A stretch of DNA of 64,000 bases from Victivallis vadensis (GTDB lineage: Bacteria > Verrucomicrobiota > Lentisphaeria > Victivallales > Victivallaceae): positions 1 to 64,000 of the forward strand of contig NZ_QEKH01000001.1 of the NCBI RefSeq assembly GCF_003096415.1, given 5' to 3'. The position numbers and the translations under genes were made by a program. This document shows positions 1-8,436 of the stretch, piece by piece (positions within the stretch are counted from its first letter, which is position 1; the number at the start of each line of letters is the position of its first letter). The notes beneath the pieces are model-generated. The model saw only the letters and a list, made by a program, of their open reading frames with translations, ran no database searches and had not been told where the DNA came from.

Positions 1-508
1 CGCGCTGCTACTTTAGGGGTTCCACCCCTACAGCTCACCCCGATCCGCTTCGCTCCACTCCCTTTTCCTGCCTTTTTCGCTTCGTAGCGTACAAGTAACG
101 TTTCGGTCGGCGCTTTACGGCCCTCCGGGAGCGCCTCCCCGCATAATGTACGTTACGCAAAAAGCCCCGGCTCATCGGAACACTCCAACGCCGGGGCTTT
201 TTACGTAACTCGTTTCCTTATGCGACGTTACTTGTGCGCCAGAAAGCAACGCAGAGGCAGGGTAAATCAGGATGGGTAGCACCATCCGGAATGATTCATA
301 TCCCCTGCTCTACGTCGATTTGCGGGAAAGAATCTTTTTGTACACTAGAAGAAGAATTGTCAACGTTTTCATGATACCGCAGATGTTACGGCTTATGGTG
401 GAGCGGCAGAACGGCATCTATCAGGAAGCCGTGTTGTGGAGGATGAGGCCGTTGTTTAGGAACAGTTGACGGATGGAATATTCCGGAGTCTGGTGTTATA
501 TTGAAATT
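1..508. other. Gene-free region with nested inverted repeats
   Basis: No convincing gene is seen before the aldo/keto reductase that ends at 560. The stretch holds a short hairpin near 15-31 (TAGGGGT/ACCCCTA arms), an outer inverted repeat ACAAGTAACGT at 91-101 with its complement at 225-235, a GC-rich hairpin at about 110-136, and a strong central hairpin at 159-202 whose stem continues outward as GTTACG/CGTAAC. From about 245 to 508 the sequence is less GC-rich and I recognise nothing in it. A 65-codon open frame at 272-469 has no recognisable product. Confidence 0.6.
159..202. terminator. Strong symmetric terminator-like hairpin
   Basis: A 12-bp perfect stem runs from AAAAAGCCCCGG (159-170) to CCGGGGCTTTTT (191-202) with a 20-nt loop. 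The A tract on one side and T tract on the other would allow termination in both directions. The stem extends by GTTACG/CGTAAC across one mismatch. No gene lies close enough to show which transcript it ends. Confidence 0.6.
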
Positions 509-544
509 GGGCAGGGGGGGATTCGGCAGACTGCCCCCCTGCCC
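509..544 (-). terminator. GC-rich stem-loop after the aldo/keto reductase
   Basis: A perfect 11-bp inverted repeat (GGGCAGGGGGG at 509-519, complement at 534-544) begins 15 nt beyond the stop of the minus-strand reductase gene. The following bases (AATTTCAATA on the minus strand) are only weakly U-rich. It may be an intrinsic terminator of modest strength or an RNA-stabilising stem. Confidence 0.5.
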
Positions 545-559
545 TTTGTTCGGTTCGGA

Positions 560-1423
560 TCAAATCAGCGGAACTGCATCGGAAACTGCTTCGGCAGGAT
601 ATTCCCGGCGGAGACGTTCCGCATCTTCTTTTTCCAGCACCCAACCGAGCGCACCCATATTTTCTGCGAGGTGGAGCGGATTGGCAGCTTTGGTTATGGT
701 CACCACATTCTCCTGACACAACAGCCAGTTCAAGGCGATCTGCGATGGAGTTTTTCCGTATTTTTCCGCCAGAGTAACGATCAGCGGCAGAGCGAGGTCA
801 AGACCGCGCAGCGGACGCCAGGCGATCACCATGATATCCTGTGAACGGCAATAATCCAGCAGACCGCACTGCTCGATCTCCCGGATCCGCAGGTTATAGT
901 GAAGCTGGTTGGCGACGATCGGAGCATCGGAGGCTGCCTGCGCCCGTTTCAGCCGCTCTTCCGAAAAGTTGCTGACGCCGATATGCCGGATTACTCCTTC
1001 GCGTTTCAGCCGGTTCATGGCTCGGATCGTCTCTTCCTCCGGCACATCCGGATTCACCTGATGGATCAGATAAAGATCGATGTAATCGGTTCCGAGCCGT
1101 TTCAGGCTGGCTTCGGCGGCCCGGAGAACGTCGTCGTAACGGAGATGCGTTTTCCAGACCTTGTCGGTCAGGAAATAATCGGCACGTCTGATCCCCTGCC
1201 CTTTCATTGCGATTCCCACCAGTTCTTCGGCGTGACCGCCCGCATACATTTCGGCGGTATCGATATGACACAAGCCGGTTGCAATGCCGCGTCGGATTGC
1301 GGCGATGTCGGCGTCATCGTTTGCGGTATCCGGCGTATCCACGCCACCCATGCGCCAGGTCCCCTGCCCCAGAACCGGAATCGCAAAACCGTTTTTCAAT
1401 GATTTCCACGGAACGTCACTCAT
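560..1423 (-). CDS. Aldo/keto reductase
   Basis: NAD(P)H-dependent oxidoreductase of the AKR superfamily, 287 residues, the usual length. The AKR tetrad is visible: Asp and Tyr in DTAEMYAGG, Lys in LTDKVW and His in YLIHQV. The cofactor-end motif GVSNFSEERL is also present. The start is placed at the ATG at 1423 because it has a GGGAGAA ribosome site and overlaps the stop of the upstream kinase gene by 8 bp (ATGAGTGA), which suggests translational coupling. The product begins MSDVPWKSL. The natural substrate cannot be read from the sequence. A GC-rich stem-loop follows the stop codon. Confidence 0.9.
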   Translation of the reverse strand: MSDVPWKSLKNGFAIPVLGQGTWRMGGVDTPDTANDDADIAAIRRGIATGLCHIDTAEMYAGGHAEELVGIAMKGQGIRRADYFLTDKVWKTHLRYDDVLRAAEASLKRLGTDYIDLYLIHQVNPDVPEEETIRAMNRLKREGVIRHIGVSNFSEERLKRAQAASDAPIVANQLHYNLRIREIEQCGLLDYCRSQDIMVIAWRPLRGLDLALPLIVTLAEKYGKTPSQIALNWLLCQENVVTITKAANPLHLAENMGALGWVLEKEDAERLRREYPAEAVSDAVPLI

Positions 1424-3155
1424 TTCTTTTCTCCCTTTTTGCATCCAGTTTCCGACGGGCACGCTCTTTCAGAAACTTCCGCCGCTGCCAGTGGTCGTCG
1501 ATCAGAATAATAACTCCCAGCACGGCGGAGACGGCGAAGCCGAACATGCCGATGATCGGGATATCATTCCAGAACGGCGGTATTTTGGCCACGATGATCA
1601 ACGCGGTGCCGATCAGCAGCGCGGTGACGAGCATGGAGCGGGAAAGCCGTTCGCCGGTCACATACATAGTCTGTTCAATATCATCCAGCCGGTGATGCTC
1701 CACCCGCAGCGTCAGATTGCCGTTCTCAGCGGAAGTAATCAGTTTGCGAAGCGTGGTCGGCAGCGTTTCCAAAGCGCTCAGATTGTCGCCGAAATTATCC
1801 AGAAAACGTCGCAAATGCGGCATCGGATCGTAGGAACGCCATTTCAGCCGCTCGATGAATGGTTTGACCATGTCGACGATCTTCAATGCGGGATCGAAGG
1901 TCCTGCCCAGATGCTCGATGGAAATCAGCGCCTTGAACATCATGTAGAGATTCGGTTTCAGGCTCAATGAGTATTTGCGGAACAGCTCCATCAGTTCTTC
2001 GAGAATATGCGATACACTGATCTTGTCGAGCGGCAGGTTGATGTTTTCATCCACAAGGTCGGCGACGTCCCGTTCCAACTCTTCCCGGTCGCCTTCGTAA
2101 GTGCCGGTAATGGTCATGCGCAGGGCGCAGTCGGTCATGGAGGAAATTTCGCCGCGCAGCATATAGTCGATGATCCGCACGAAGTCGCGCCGTTCCTGCT
2201 CATCGATTCTCCCCATCATGCCGAAGTCGATAAACGCGACCCGGTTGCCTTCCAGCAGAAACAGATTGCCGGGGTGTGGATCGGCATGAAAAAAACCGGT
2301 TTCGAAAATCTGCTTGAGCATCAGATTCACCCCGAGATGGGCGACCAGAGGAAGATCGTATTTGGCCCGCAATTCCGGATGCTCCAGCACCCTGGTGGCG
2401 GAATCGCCGAAGATCCGTTCCATGGTCAGGACTTTGGTTGTGGTGTAATTCAAATACAATTTCGGGATCACCAGCCCCGGAGAATCCTTCATGCTGTTGG
2501 TAAATCGGAGCAGGTTGGCCGCTTCGAACTGGTAGTTCAATTCCCGCCGCAGGGAGTAGGCGAACTCCCCGACGATTTTGACCGGTTCGTTGCGGGCCAG
2601 CGTTTCGTTGAAGTCCTCCAGCTTGCGGGCGATGTACAGCATGATGTCCAAGTCGAGTTCGATGGTCTCCTTGATCCCGGGCCGCTGGATTTTGACCACC
2701 ACTTCCGTTCCGTCATGAAGGCGGGCGGCATGGACCTGACCGATGCTGGCGGCTGCCAGCGGCTTTTCGGAAAATGAGAGGAACAGCTTTTCCGGCGGCT
2801 GTTTCAGCTCCTGTTGAATGATCTTGCGTACCTCTTCACCGGAAAAAGGTGTGACCTGCTCGGTCAGTTTGGAGAGTTCATCAGCGTACTTCTGGGAAAT
2901 CAGATCGGGACGGGTGGAGAGAATCTGCCCGAGCTTCACGAAGCTCGGCCCCAGTTCTTCCAACAACAGCCGCAGTTTTTCCGGACGGCTTTTGCCGGCC
3001 AGTTCCTCCTGACTTTTTCGGCTGTAAATCTTTTTGATCGGATGGATATTTTCCGTCAGATCATAGAAGCCGTAGCGCGCCATCGTCTCCAAAATGCGCA
3101 GAAAACGCTTCAATGAACGGTAATCCCGGTTGACTTCAAACGGCATCAGCGACAT
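1416..3155 (-). CDS. ABC1/AarF (UbiB) family protein kinase-like protein
   Basis: Member of the atypical kinase family that includes AarF/UbiB and Coq8, which supports isoprenoid-quinone or lipid metabolism at the membrane. 579 residues. Visible hallmarks are the KxGQ-type motif (FVKLGQILSTRPDL), the Ala-rich nucleotide loop (AAASIGQVHAA), a VVKIQRPG lysine, HADPHPGN as catalytic loop and FIDFGMMGR as metal loop. Two hydrophobic helices near the C-terminus (LVTALLIGTALIIV and the following segment) would anchor it in the membrane. The start at 3155 follows a GAGGAGAG ribosome site. It is translationally coupled to the downstream reductase. The exact substrate is unknown. Confidence 0.92.
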   Translation of the reverse strand: MSLMPFEVNRDYRSLKRFLRILETMARYGFYDLTENIHPIKKIYSRKSQEELAGKSRPEKLRLLLEELGPSFVKLGQILSTRPDLISQKYADELSKLTEQVTPFSGEEVRKIIQQELKQPPEKLFLSFSEKPLAAASIGQVHAARLHDGTEVVVKIQRPGIKETIELDLDIMLYIARKLEDFNETLARNEPVKIVGEFAYSLRRELNYQFEAANLLRFTNSMKDSPGLVIPKLYLNYTTTKVLTMERIFGDSATRVLEHPELRAKYDLPLVAHLGVNLMLKQIFETGFFHADPHPGNLFLLEGNRVAFIDFGMMGRIDEQERRDFVRIIDYMLRGEISSMTDCALRMTITGTYEGDREELERDVADLVDENINLPLDKISVSHILEELMELFRKYSLSLKPNLYMMFKALISIEHLGRTFDPALKIVDMVKPFIERLKWRSYDPMPHLRRFLDNFGDNLSALETLPTTLRKLITSAENGNLTLRVEHHRLDDIEQTMYVTGERLSRSMLVTALLIGTALIIVAKIPPFWNDIPIIGMFGFAVSAVLGVIILIDDHWQRRKFLKERARRKLDAKREKRNE

Positions 3156-3197
3156 ATTCTTCTCTCCTCTTTCCGGAATTTGATTCCTCTGAATAAT

Positions 3198-3239
3198 AAT
3201 ATAGCGTAAAATTGCTTTTAGCAAAATCGGTTTTATATT
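3198..3239. promoter_or_regulatory. Divergent promoters sharing a palindrome
   Basis: Plus strand: TTGCTT (3212-3217), 16 bp, TATATT (3234-3239), toward the methyltransferase. Minus strand: TTGCTA (3224-3219), 15 bp, TATATT (3203-3198), toward the kinase gene. Both -35 boxes lie in the palindrome TTGCTTTTAGCAA (3212-3224), so one protein bound there could affect both genes. The 15-bp spacer of the minus promoter is short, so that assignment is weaker. Confidence 0.5.
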
Positions 3240-3279
3240 ATAAGCGTAAATAATCTGTTCTAATCGGGAGTTTTGTTTG

Positions 3280-5205
3280 ATGGATGCCCTGCTCTCCGTC
3301 CGGGAGGCCGCGGAATTTCTGGGAGTTTCACAAGCCACGGTATACCATTGGGCCAGAAGCGGCATTCTTCAGGGATATCAGCAGGCGGTTCGGCGCTTTC
3401 CGGCCGAACAGGTGCACAAGCTTCAGCGGGCCATTGCGGCGGGCCATGTCCCGCGATTGAATGCGCGTGCCAACAAGCGGCATGCAGACGGTTACCGGAC
3501 TCCCTTTCCATCCCGTCCCGAAGACGGCAATGACGCCAGTCAGATCATCCGGCTCCGGCGATTGATCCGGGAGCGGCAGCTCAATCCGGCGTGCATTCTG
3601 TATGTCCGGGCGCTGCGGCTGCTGGCGGAAGCCGGCGAATGGGAGCCGGCGACGCCGTTCTCCCCTGCCCTGCCGCCGGCTTCCCGGTGGCGGCGGCAGA
3701 GTGTGGCCCGGATCATGCGCGGCTGGCGGCGCGATCTGGGAGTATCGGTCCTCTCCGCAGCCGATTACCGCAGGCCGTTTGAACTGCCGGTGGAACCGGT
3801 TTCCGGTTCCGACCAGCTCGGTTTCCTCTACCAGGCGCTTCGCCGTACCGGCAGCCGGGTGCAGGCCGGCTCCTTTTATACGCCGCCGGAAGTGGTTCGG
3901 AGCATGACGGCAGGCTTGACGCCGCACGATGGCTTCACATTGCTTGATCCCGGCTGCGGCAGCGGCCAGTTTCTATTGGGCGCTGCTGAGGCCGGTTGGG
4001 AGTTTGATCAGCTTTTCGGCATCGATCTGGATCCGCTGGCACTGCGGCTGGCAGCGCTCAATCTGCTTCTGGCGTTTCCGGCAGTCGATGCGTTGCCCAA
4101 TTTGAAATGCGCCGATGCGTTGTTGACGGATTCCTTCGGGCGCCGCCGGTTTGACGTGGTGATCGGGAATCCCCCGTGGGGACGTCTGGCGGATGGTGAG
4201 CTTCGCCGCCGCCTGAACCGCAGGTACTTACGGAAGCGCAATTTCTCGGAGAGCTTCTCGTACTTCCTGTTGCGGGCCCGTGCGCTTGCCGTTCCTGGCG
4301 GAACCATCCGCTTTCTGCTGCCGGAGGCGATCCTGAATATCCGCCGCCATGCGGAAATCAGAAGCGAACTGCTGAATGAGTGTACCTGGCGCGGCATCGC
4401 GGAGTGCGGCCGGAAATTTTCCGGAGTCTTTACCGGTGCAATCACCCTTGATCTGCTCAATATTCCGCCTTCTCCCAATCACCGGATTGAGATTCGGCCG
4501 GAGGCCGGACCGGAGTTTCAACTGCTGCAAACCAGCCTGAAACCTGAGAGCGGCCTGGTGATCCAAAGTGGCCCGCTGGAGAATTCGATCTGGGAGAAGG
4601 TGAGCCGGTATCCGCACCGGACTTTGAAAGACAGCGGGGCGGAATGGGCATTGGGAATCGTGACCGGAAACAACCGGAAGTGGCTCCTGCCGGTCGGCAG
4701 CCGCGGCGGCGAGCCGATCGTCCGGGGAGTGGAGGTTCAACCGTACCGGCTGGCTCCGGCGCAATATGAAATTTTCTTCGATCCGAAAAAATTTCAGCAA
4801 TGTGCGCCGGAACGCCTTTACCGGGTCCCGGAAAAACTGGTGTACCGCTTCATCTCCAGGCGTCTGGTCTTCGCTCTGGACCGAAAGGGCGTCCTGACGC
4901 TCAACAGCGCCAACAATCTGATCGTTCCGCCGGCATTCTATCCGATGAAACTGATCGCCGTGCTGTTCAATTCCGGGCTTTATCAACTGCTGTTCCGAAG
5001 CAGGTTCAATACGCACAAGGTACTGCGCAGCGACCTCGAGCAACTGCCCCTGCCCGATTTCCCGGCGCCGGTCCGCGCTGAACTGTCAGGGCTGGCGGAC
5101 CGGCTGTTGGCCGGAGATGCTTCCGCGATCTCCCGGGTCGATGTCGTGCTGGCTTCGGTGCTGGGCCTGACGGAGGCGGAAAAGGTGCTGGTTACTGAAC
5201 TGTGA
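3280..5205 (+). CDS. Orphan N6-adenine DNA methyltransferase with N-terminal helix-turn-helix
   Basis: Predicted adenine-specific DNA methyltransferase of 641 residues. Residues about 4-50 form a MerR/excisionase-type helix-turn-helix (LLSVREAAEFLGVSQATVYHW). After a linker come the FYTP motif near residue 206, the AdoMet motif DPGCGSGQF near 223 and the catalytic NPPW near 297. The C-terminal part resembles the TaqI/Eco57I-type target-recognition region. No nuclease motif is seen in the protein and no restriction endonuclease lies beside it, so it looks like a solitary regulator-type or remnant modification enzyme. The ATG at 3280 has a CGGGAG ribosome site. It converges with the lipoprotein gene downstream, their 3' ends overlapping by 14 bp. 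The target sequence is unknown. Confidence 0.85.
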   Translation: MDALLSVREAAEFLGVSQATVYHWARSGILQGYQQAVRRFPAEQVHKLQRAIAAGHVPRLNARANKRHADGYRTPFPSRPEDGNDASQIIRLRRLIRERQLNPACILYVRALRLLAEAGEWEPATPFSPALPPASRWRRQSVARIMRGWRRDLGVSVLSAADYRRPFELPVEPVSGSDQLGFLYQALRRTGSRVQAGSFYTPPEVVRSMTAGLTPHDGFTLLDPGCGSGQFLLGAAEAGWEFDQLFGIDLDPLALRLAALNLLLAFPAVDALPNLKCADALLTDSFGRRRFDVVIGNPPWGRLADGELRRRLNRRYLRKRNFSESFSYFLLRARALAVPGGTIRFLLPEAILNIRRHAEIRSELLNECTWRGIAECGRKFSGVFTGAITLDLLNIPPSPNHRIEIRPEAGPEFQLLQTSLKPESGLVIQSGPLENSIWEKVSRYPHRTLKDSGAEWALGIVTGNNRKWLLPVGSRGGEPIVRGVEVQPYRLAPAQYEIFFDPKKFQQCAPERLYRVPEKLVYRFISRRLVFALDRKGVLTLNSANNLIVPPAFYPMKLIAVLFNSGLYQLLFRSRFNTHKVLRSDLEQLPLPDFPAPVRAELSGLADRLLAGDASAISRVDVVLASVLGLTEAEKVLVTEL

Positions 5206-5785
5206 CAACTTTTCCTTTGGTCTCCGGGGAACGAATCGCGACCGCGGCAAGCGGGCTCTCCACCTTGACTGATTTCAGGTTCAGCTCGGCCTTGATGAAA
5301 TAACGCCGTTCGCCGTTGGGGGAGACGACCAGGCTGTCGACAAAGGGCAGCTCCTTTTCGATCTGCACTTCATTGTTGGGCATCAGGTCCAGCGGGAAAC
5401 GTCCGGTCTGTTTCGGATCGATTTCCATCCGGATCGGAATCCACATATTCGGATCCGGTCCGTTCATCCCCGGGAACCACGGCTGACAGTAAACCTGCAC
5501 ATTGTATGGTTCGTTGACATACCATTCCACCAGGCGAATCGGCTTGTTGTCGATATTTTTCAGGGCGAACATCAGTCTGCCCCCTTCCCCGGTGATCAGC
5601 TCGCGTTTGCTGATCAGATTGAGGCTCAGCTTGTAGTCGGCCAGCGGAGGATATTCCGGCAGTTCCGCAATTCCTTTGCCCCAGGGCTGTTCCGTGACTT
5701 CCCGGACGCAGCCGGTTCCGAGCAGGGCGAGCATCAATGCAGCAGTGATGTATCCGGTTTTCATTCTCTTTGCCTTTCTGTTCAT
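5192..5785 (-). CDS. Hypothetical lipoprotein
   Basis: 197-residue protein with a type II signal peptide: a hydrophobic helix followed by the lipobox LGTGC at about residues 22-26, so it is likely lipid-anchored. The mature part looks beta-rich, with a stretch resembling an intracellular-proteinase-inhibitor or Ig-like fold (LMFALKNIDNKPIRLVEW), but I do not recognise a family. The ATG at 5785 overlaps the dnaG stop as ATGA, so it is the last gene of the zinc-transport/dnaG run. An internal ATG at 5764 (MKTGYI) is an alternative start. Its role is unknown. Confidence 0.75.
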   Translation of the reverse strand: MNRKAKRMKTGYITAALMLALLGTGCVREVTEQPWGKGIAELPEYPPLADYKLSLNLISKRELITGEGGRLMFALKNIDNKPIRLVEWYVNEPYNVQVYCQPWFPGMNGPDPNMWIPIRMEIDPKQTGRFPLDLMPNNEVQIEKELPFVDSLVVSPNGERRYFIKAELNLKSVKVESPLAAVAIRSPETKGKVVTVQ

Positions 5786-7650
5786 GACATCGACTGAAGC
5801 CGGGTCAGGAGAGCAAGCCGCTCCTCCGGCGTGGACGCATTTTTCATCTGGAGCATCAGCAGCCGCTGTTCCTCCTTTTTAAACTGGCGGCGCAATTCGG
5901 CGGCCGACTCCTCAACGGCGGTCGGAATGTCCTTGCAGACGAATTCGCTGACCAATATGCGGCTGATCTCCGGCACGGGATGTTCGATCAGCAGTTCCGA
6001 AAGCTCCGCCGGAACCTGCTCGAACTCTCCATTCAGCGCCAGGTTCACAGTCAGGTTGACCGCTCTGGCGATCGGATTGGAGTCCGGCAACTCTTCCGGC
6101 GGCACCAGTTCCGCGATCTGCCGGGCCGCCGTTTCGGAGTTGACGGCCAATTCCAGCAAAGTCAGCAAGGCCGGAGAACAGGGATCCTCCTGTTGAATTC
6201 CCGGCAAGGGCCGGTTCTCCGAACGGGGCCGGGGCGGGATGAATTCCCCGGTATTCGGTGTGTACGCCGGTTCCGCCGCCGGGCCGCCGCGGGAGAACTC
6301 CTCGTTGCGCCGGGCCTTGCGGCTCACCTGCCGCAGCTCCGCATAGAGCGCGTCCTCGCTGACGCCGAGGAGCATTGCGGCATCCCGCACGTACAGCTCC
6401 AGTTCCACCTGGTTGGTGATCCGGTTCAGATAACCGGCAACCTCGACGGCGGCGTGTCCCCGGCCGGCCGCCGAACCCATATCATGGCGTTGCGGCAAGG
6501 AATCGCACAAAACCTTCAGCCACGATACCGAATCGTCCAGCGCCTGCTGCAACGCAGCTGCTCCGCCGTGCGCGAAAAGTTCGTCAGGGTCCTTGCCGCC
6601 GGGGATGCGGACCACCTTGATATCGAAAGACATCGGCAGCAGAATCTCCACATCGCGCAAAATGGCTTTCTGGCCGGCGGAATCGGAATCCAGCGCCAGG
6701 TAAATCCGGTTGCAGTAGCGGCTCAGAATCCGGGCCTGATTTTCGGTAAAGCTGGTTCCCTGCGGTGCCACCGCGCATTCAATTCCGGCCCGGTGGAACG
6801 CGATGGAGTCGAGCTGCCCCTCGCAAATCACCGCCATATTCCTGTCGCTCATCATTTTGCGCGCCAGCGGCAGCGCGTAGAGCAGATTGCCTTTTTTGAA
6901 AATCGGGGTTTCCGGGGTGTTGATGTATTTGCCGCCGGCCAGCGGTTTTGCTTCAAGGGAACGGCAACTGAATCCGACCACCCTGCCCTGCTCGTTTTCG
7001 ATCGCGAAGGTCAGGCGGCCTTTGAAGTGGTCGAAGCAGCGGCCGGTCTCGGCCTTTTTCCGGATGATCCCGGAGGTGACCAGCTCTTCGTCGGTGAATC
7101 CAAGGCTGCGGCCGTAATCCAGACAGGCCGTCCACTCATCGGGACAGGCTCCGATTTTAAACCGTTCCGCCACCTCCGGCGGAATGCCGCGCCGCCGCAG
7201 ATACTCCGCCGCCGGTGAATTCGGATTGCGGACCAATACCTGATGGAAGAAAGTGGCAAACGCTTCATTGATCTGGTAGAGCCGTTCGCGCTCATTGGCG
7301 CGCCGTCTTCCCTCCCCCGGATCACCGCCGCCGGAATTTTCCGGGATCACCACGCCGACTCGCGAGGCAAGCATGTGCAGCGCGTCGACGAAGCCGACAT
7401 TTTCCTTGTCCATATAGAAGCGGAAAACATCGCCCCCCTTGCCGCAGCCGAAGCAATGAAACGTCTGGCGGGAAGCATCCACGTGAAACGACGGAGTCTT
7501 TTCCTGATGGAACGGGCACAACCCCTTGTAGGTGTTGGTTCCGGAGCGCTTGAGCTGTACAAAGGTTCCGATCAGCTCGACAATGTCGCACCGGGCGCGG
7601 ATGTCCTCAATGATATCTTTGGAGACGCCGAAATTCATTTTCCCCGCCAT
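5782..7650 (-). CDS. dnaG: DNA primase
   Basis: Synthesises RNA primers at the replication fork. 622 residues from the chosen start. The N-terminal zinc-binding domain shows CPFHQEKTPSF and FHCFGCGKGGDVF. The RNA-polymerase core follows, with the Toprim residues in EGQLDSIAFHRAG and LALDSDSAGQKA. The C-terminal region would contact DnaB. The start at 7650 (MAGKMNFGVSKDII) is chosen because it aligns with the MAGR start of the E. coli enzyme and lies 4 nt after the preceding stop; the ATG at 7638 is possible. It is unusual that dnaG sits behind a zinc-uptake operon and not in the rpsU-dnaG-rpoD arrangement. Confidence 0.97.
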   Translation of the reverse strand: MAGKMNFGVSKDIIEDIRARCDIVELIGTFVQLKRSGTNTYKGLCPFHQEKTPSFHVDASRQTFHCFGCGKGGDVFRFYMDKENVGFVDALHMLASRVGVVIPENSGGGDPGEGRRRANERERLYQINEAFATFFHQVLVRNPNSPAAEYLRRRGIPPEVAERFKIGACPDEWTACLDYGRSLGFTDEELVTSGIIRKKAETGRCFDHFKGRLTFAIENEQGRVVGFSCRSLEAKPLAGGKYINTPETPIFKKGNLLYALPLARKMMSDRNMAVICEGQLDSIAFHRAGIECAVAPQGTSFTENQARILSRYCNRIYLALDSDSAGQKAILRDVEILLPMSFDIKVVRIPGGKDPDELFAHGGAAALQQALDDSVSWLKVLCDSLPQRHDMGSAAGRGHAAVEVAGYLNRITNQVELELYVRDAAMLLGVSEDALYAELRQVSRKARRNEEFSRGGPAAEPAYTPNTGEFIPPRPRSENRPLPGIQQEDPCSPALLTLLELAVNSETAARQIAELVPPEELPDSNPIARAVNLTVNLALNGEFEQVPAELSELLIEHPVPEISRILVSEFVCKDIPTAVEESAAELRRQFKKEEQRLLMLQMKNASTPEERLALLTRLQSMS

Positions 7651-7654
7651 CCGC

Positions 7655-8413
7655 TCAGTTGAGCCGTTGCAGACGCGCCTCGACTTCATCGCGCCGGGCG
7701 GCATATTCCGGCCGGTCCGAGATCAACCGCAGATAGTGGCGATAGAAATTTTTCGCATTCATTTTGGAGTTGGTATAGCGTTCCATGAACGTCGCGGTGT
7801 TGAATACGATTTCCGGATTGTTCGAGTCCCGGGAGCACGCCGCCAGAAACGCCCGTTTCGCCGCCTCGTAATCACCGCGGGAAACATAATAGACTCCGAG
7901 CTGATTGTTCAGTGCCGGATTGTTCGCAAACTCCGGCAGCCGCTTCAACGCCATCAGGAAGGTCAGCGTCTGATTGGAGCGCATCGCAACCGCCACATTG
8001 CAGAGCAGCACCAGCGTGTTGGTGTCGTTCTGCTTGAGCCGCAGCGCTTTCAGCAGGGCATTCATCGCTTCGGCATATCGGGTCGGATCCGTGGAATAGA
8101 GCCGCCCGAGCGTATATTGCGCGGAAAAGCTGTCAGGATTGCAGCCGACCGCCTTGGTGGCGGAACTGACCGCCAGATCGCGCTCACCTGCCTTTTCGGC
8201 GGCAATGGCACGGAAAACCAGAGAGGAGACATTTTCCGGAGCAAGCTCCGTCGCCTTCCGGGTATACTTCAACGCCCTTTTCCAGTCGCCGCCGGTGGCG
8301 TATTCATTGGCCTTATTCAGGCAGCCTTCGACCGTATTGTCTCCGCATCCGGCCGCAACGAACAGCGTCAGGAGCGCGATCGCCGCCGGGATCAACAGTT
8401 TTGTCATTTTCAT
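7655..8413 (-). CDS. TPR-repeat lipoprotein
   Basis: 252 residues with a signal peptide ending in the lipobox VAAGC, so it is likely membrane-anchored and periplasmic. The rest consists of tetratricopeptide-type helical repeats (for example WKRALKYTRKATELAPEN, and further units to about residue 240), which usually mediate protein contacts. The start at 8413 has an AAGGGTGAG ribosome site. It lies 23 bp after znuB and 4 bp before dnaG, so it is probably co-transcribed with both. The partner and role are unknown. Confidence 0.85.
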   Translation of the reverse strand: MKMTKLLIPAAIALLTLFVAAGCGDNTVEGCLNKANEYATGGDWKRALKYTRKATELAPENVSSLVFRAIAAEKAGERDLAVSSATKAVGCNPDSFSAQYTLGRLYSTDPTRYAEAMNALLKALRLKQNDTNTLVLLCNVAVAMRSNQTLTFLMALKRLPEFANNPALNNQLGVYYVSRGDYEAAKRAFLAACSRDSNNPEIVFNTATFMERYTNSKMNAKNFYRHYLRLISDRPEYAARRDEVEARLQRLN

Positions 8414-8436
8414 TTTCTCACCCTTCTTTCGCAGGT

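Noticed and set aside
91-235. Integron attC site
   Set aside because: The layered palindrome and GTTAC-type ends recall attC, but no integrase, cassette or proper RYYYAAC/GTTRRRY pair is seen. It is kept only as an unexplained inverted-repeat element.
272-469. 65-codon frame in the first gene-free region
   Set aside because: It has an acceptable ribosome site, but no family, no promoter and no coupling to a gene, so I cannot support it as a gene.
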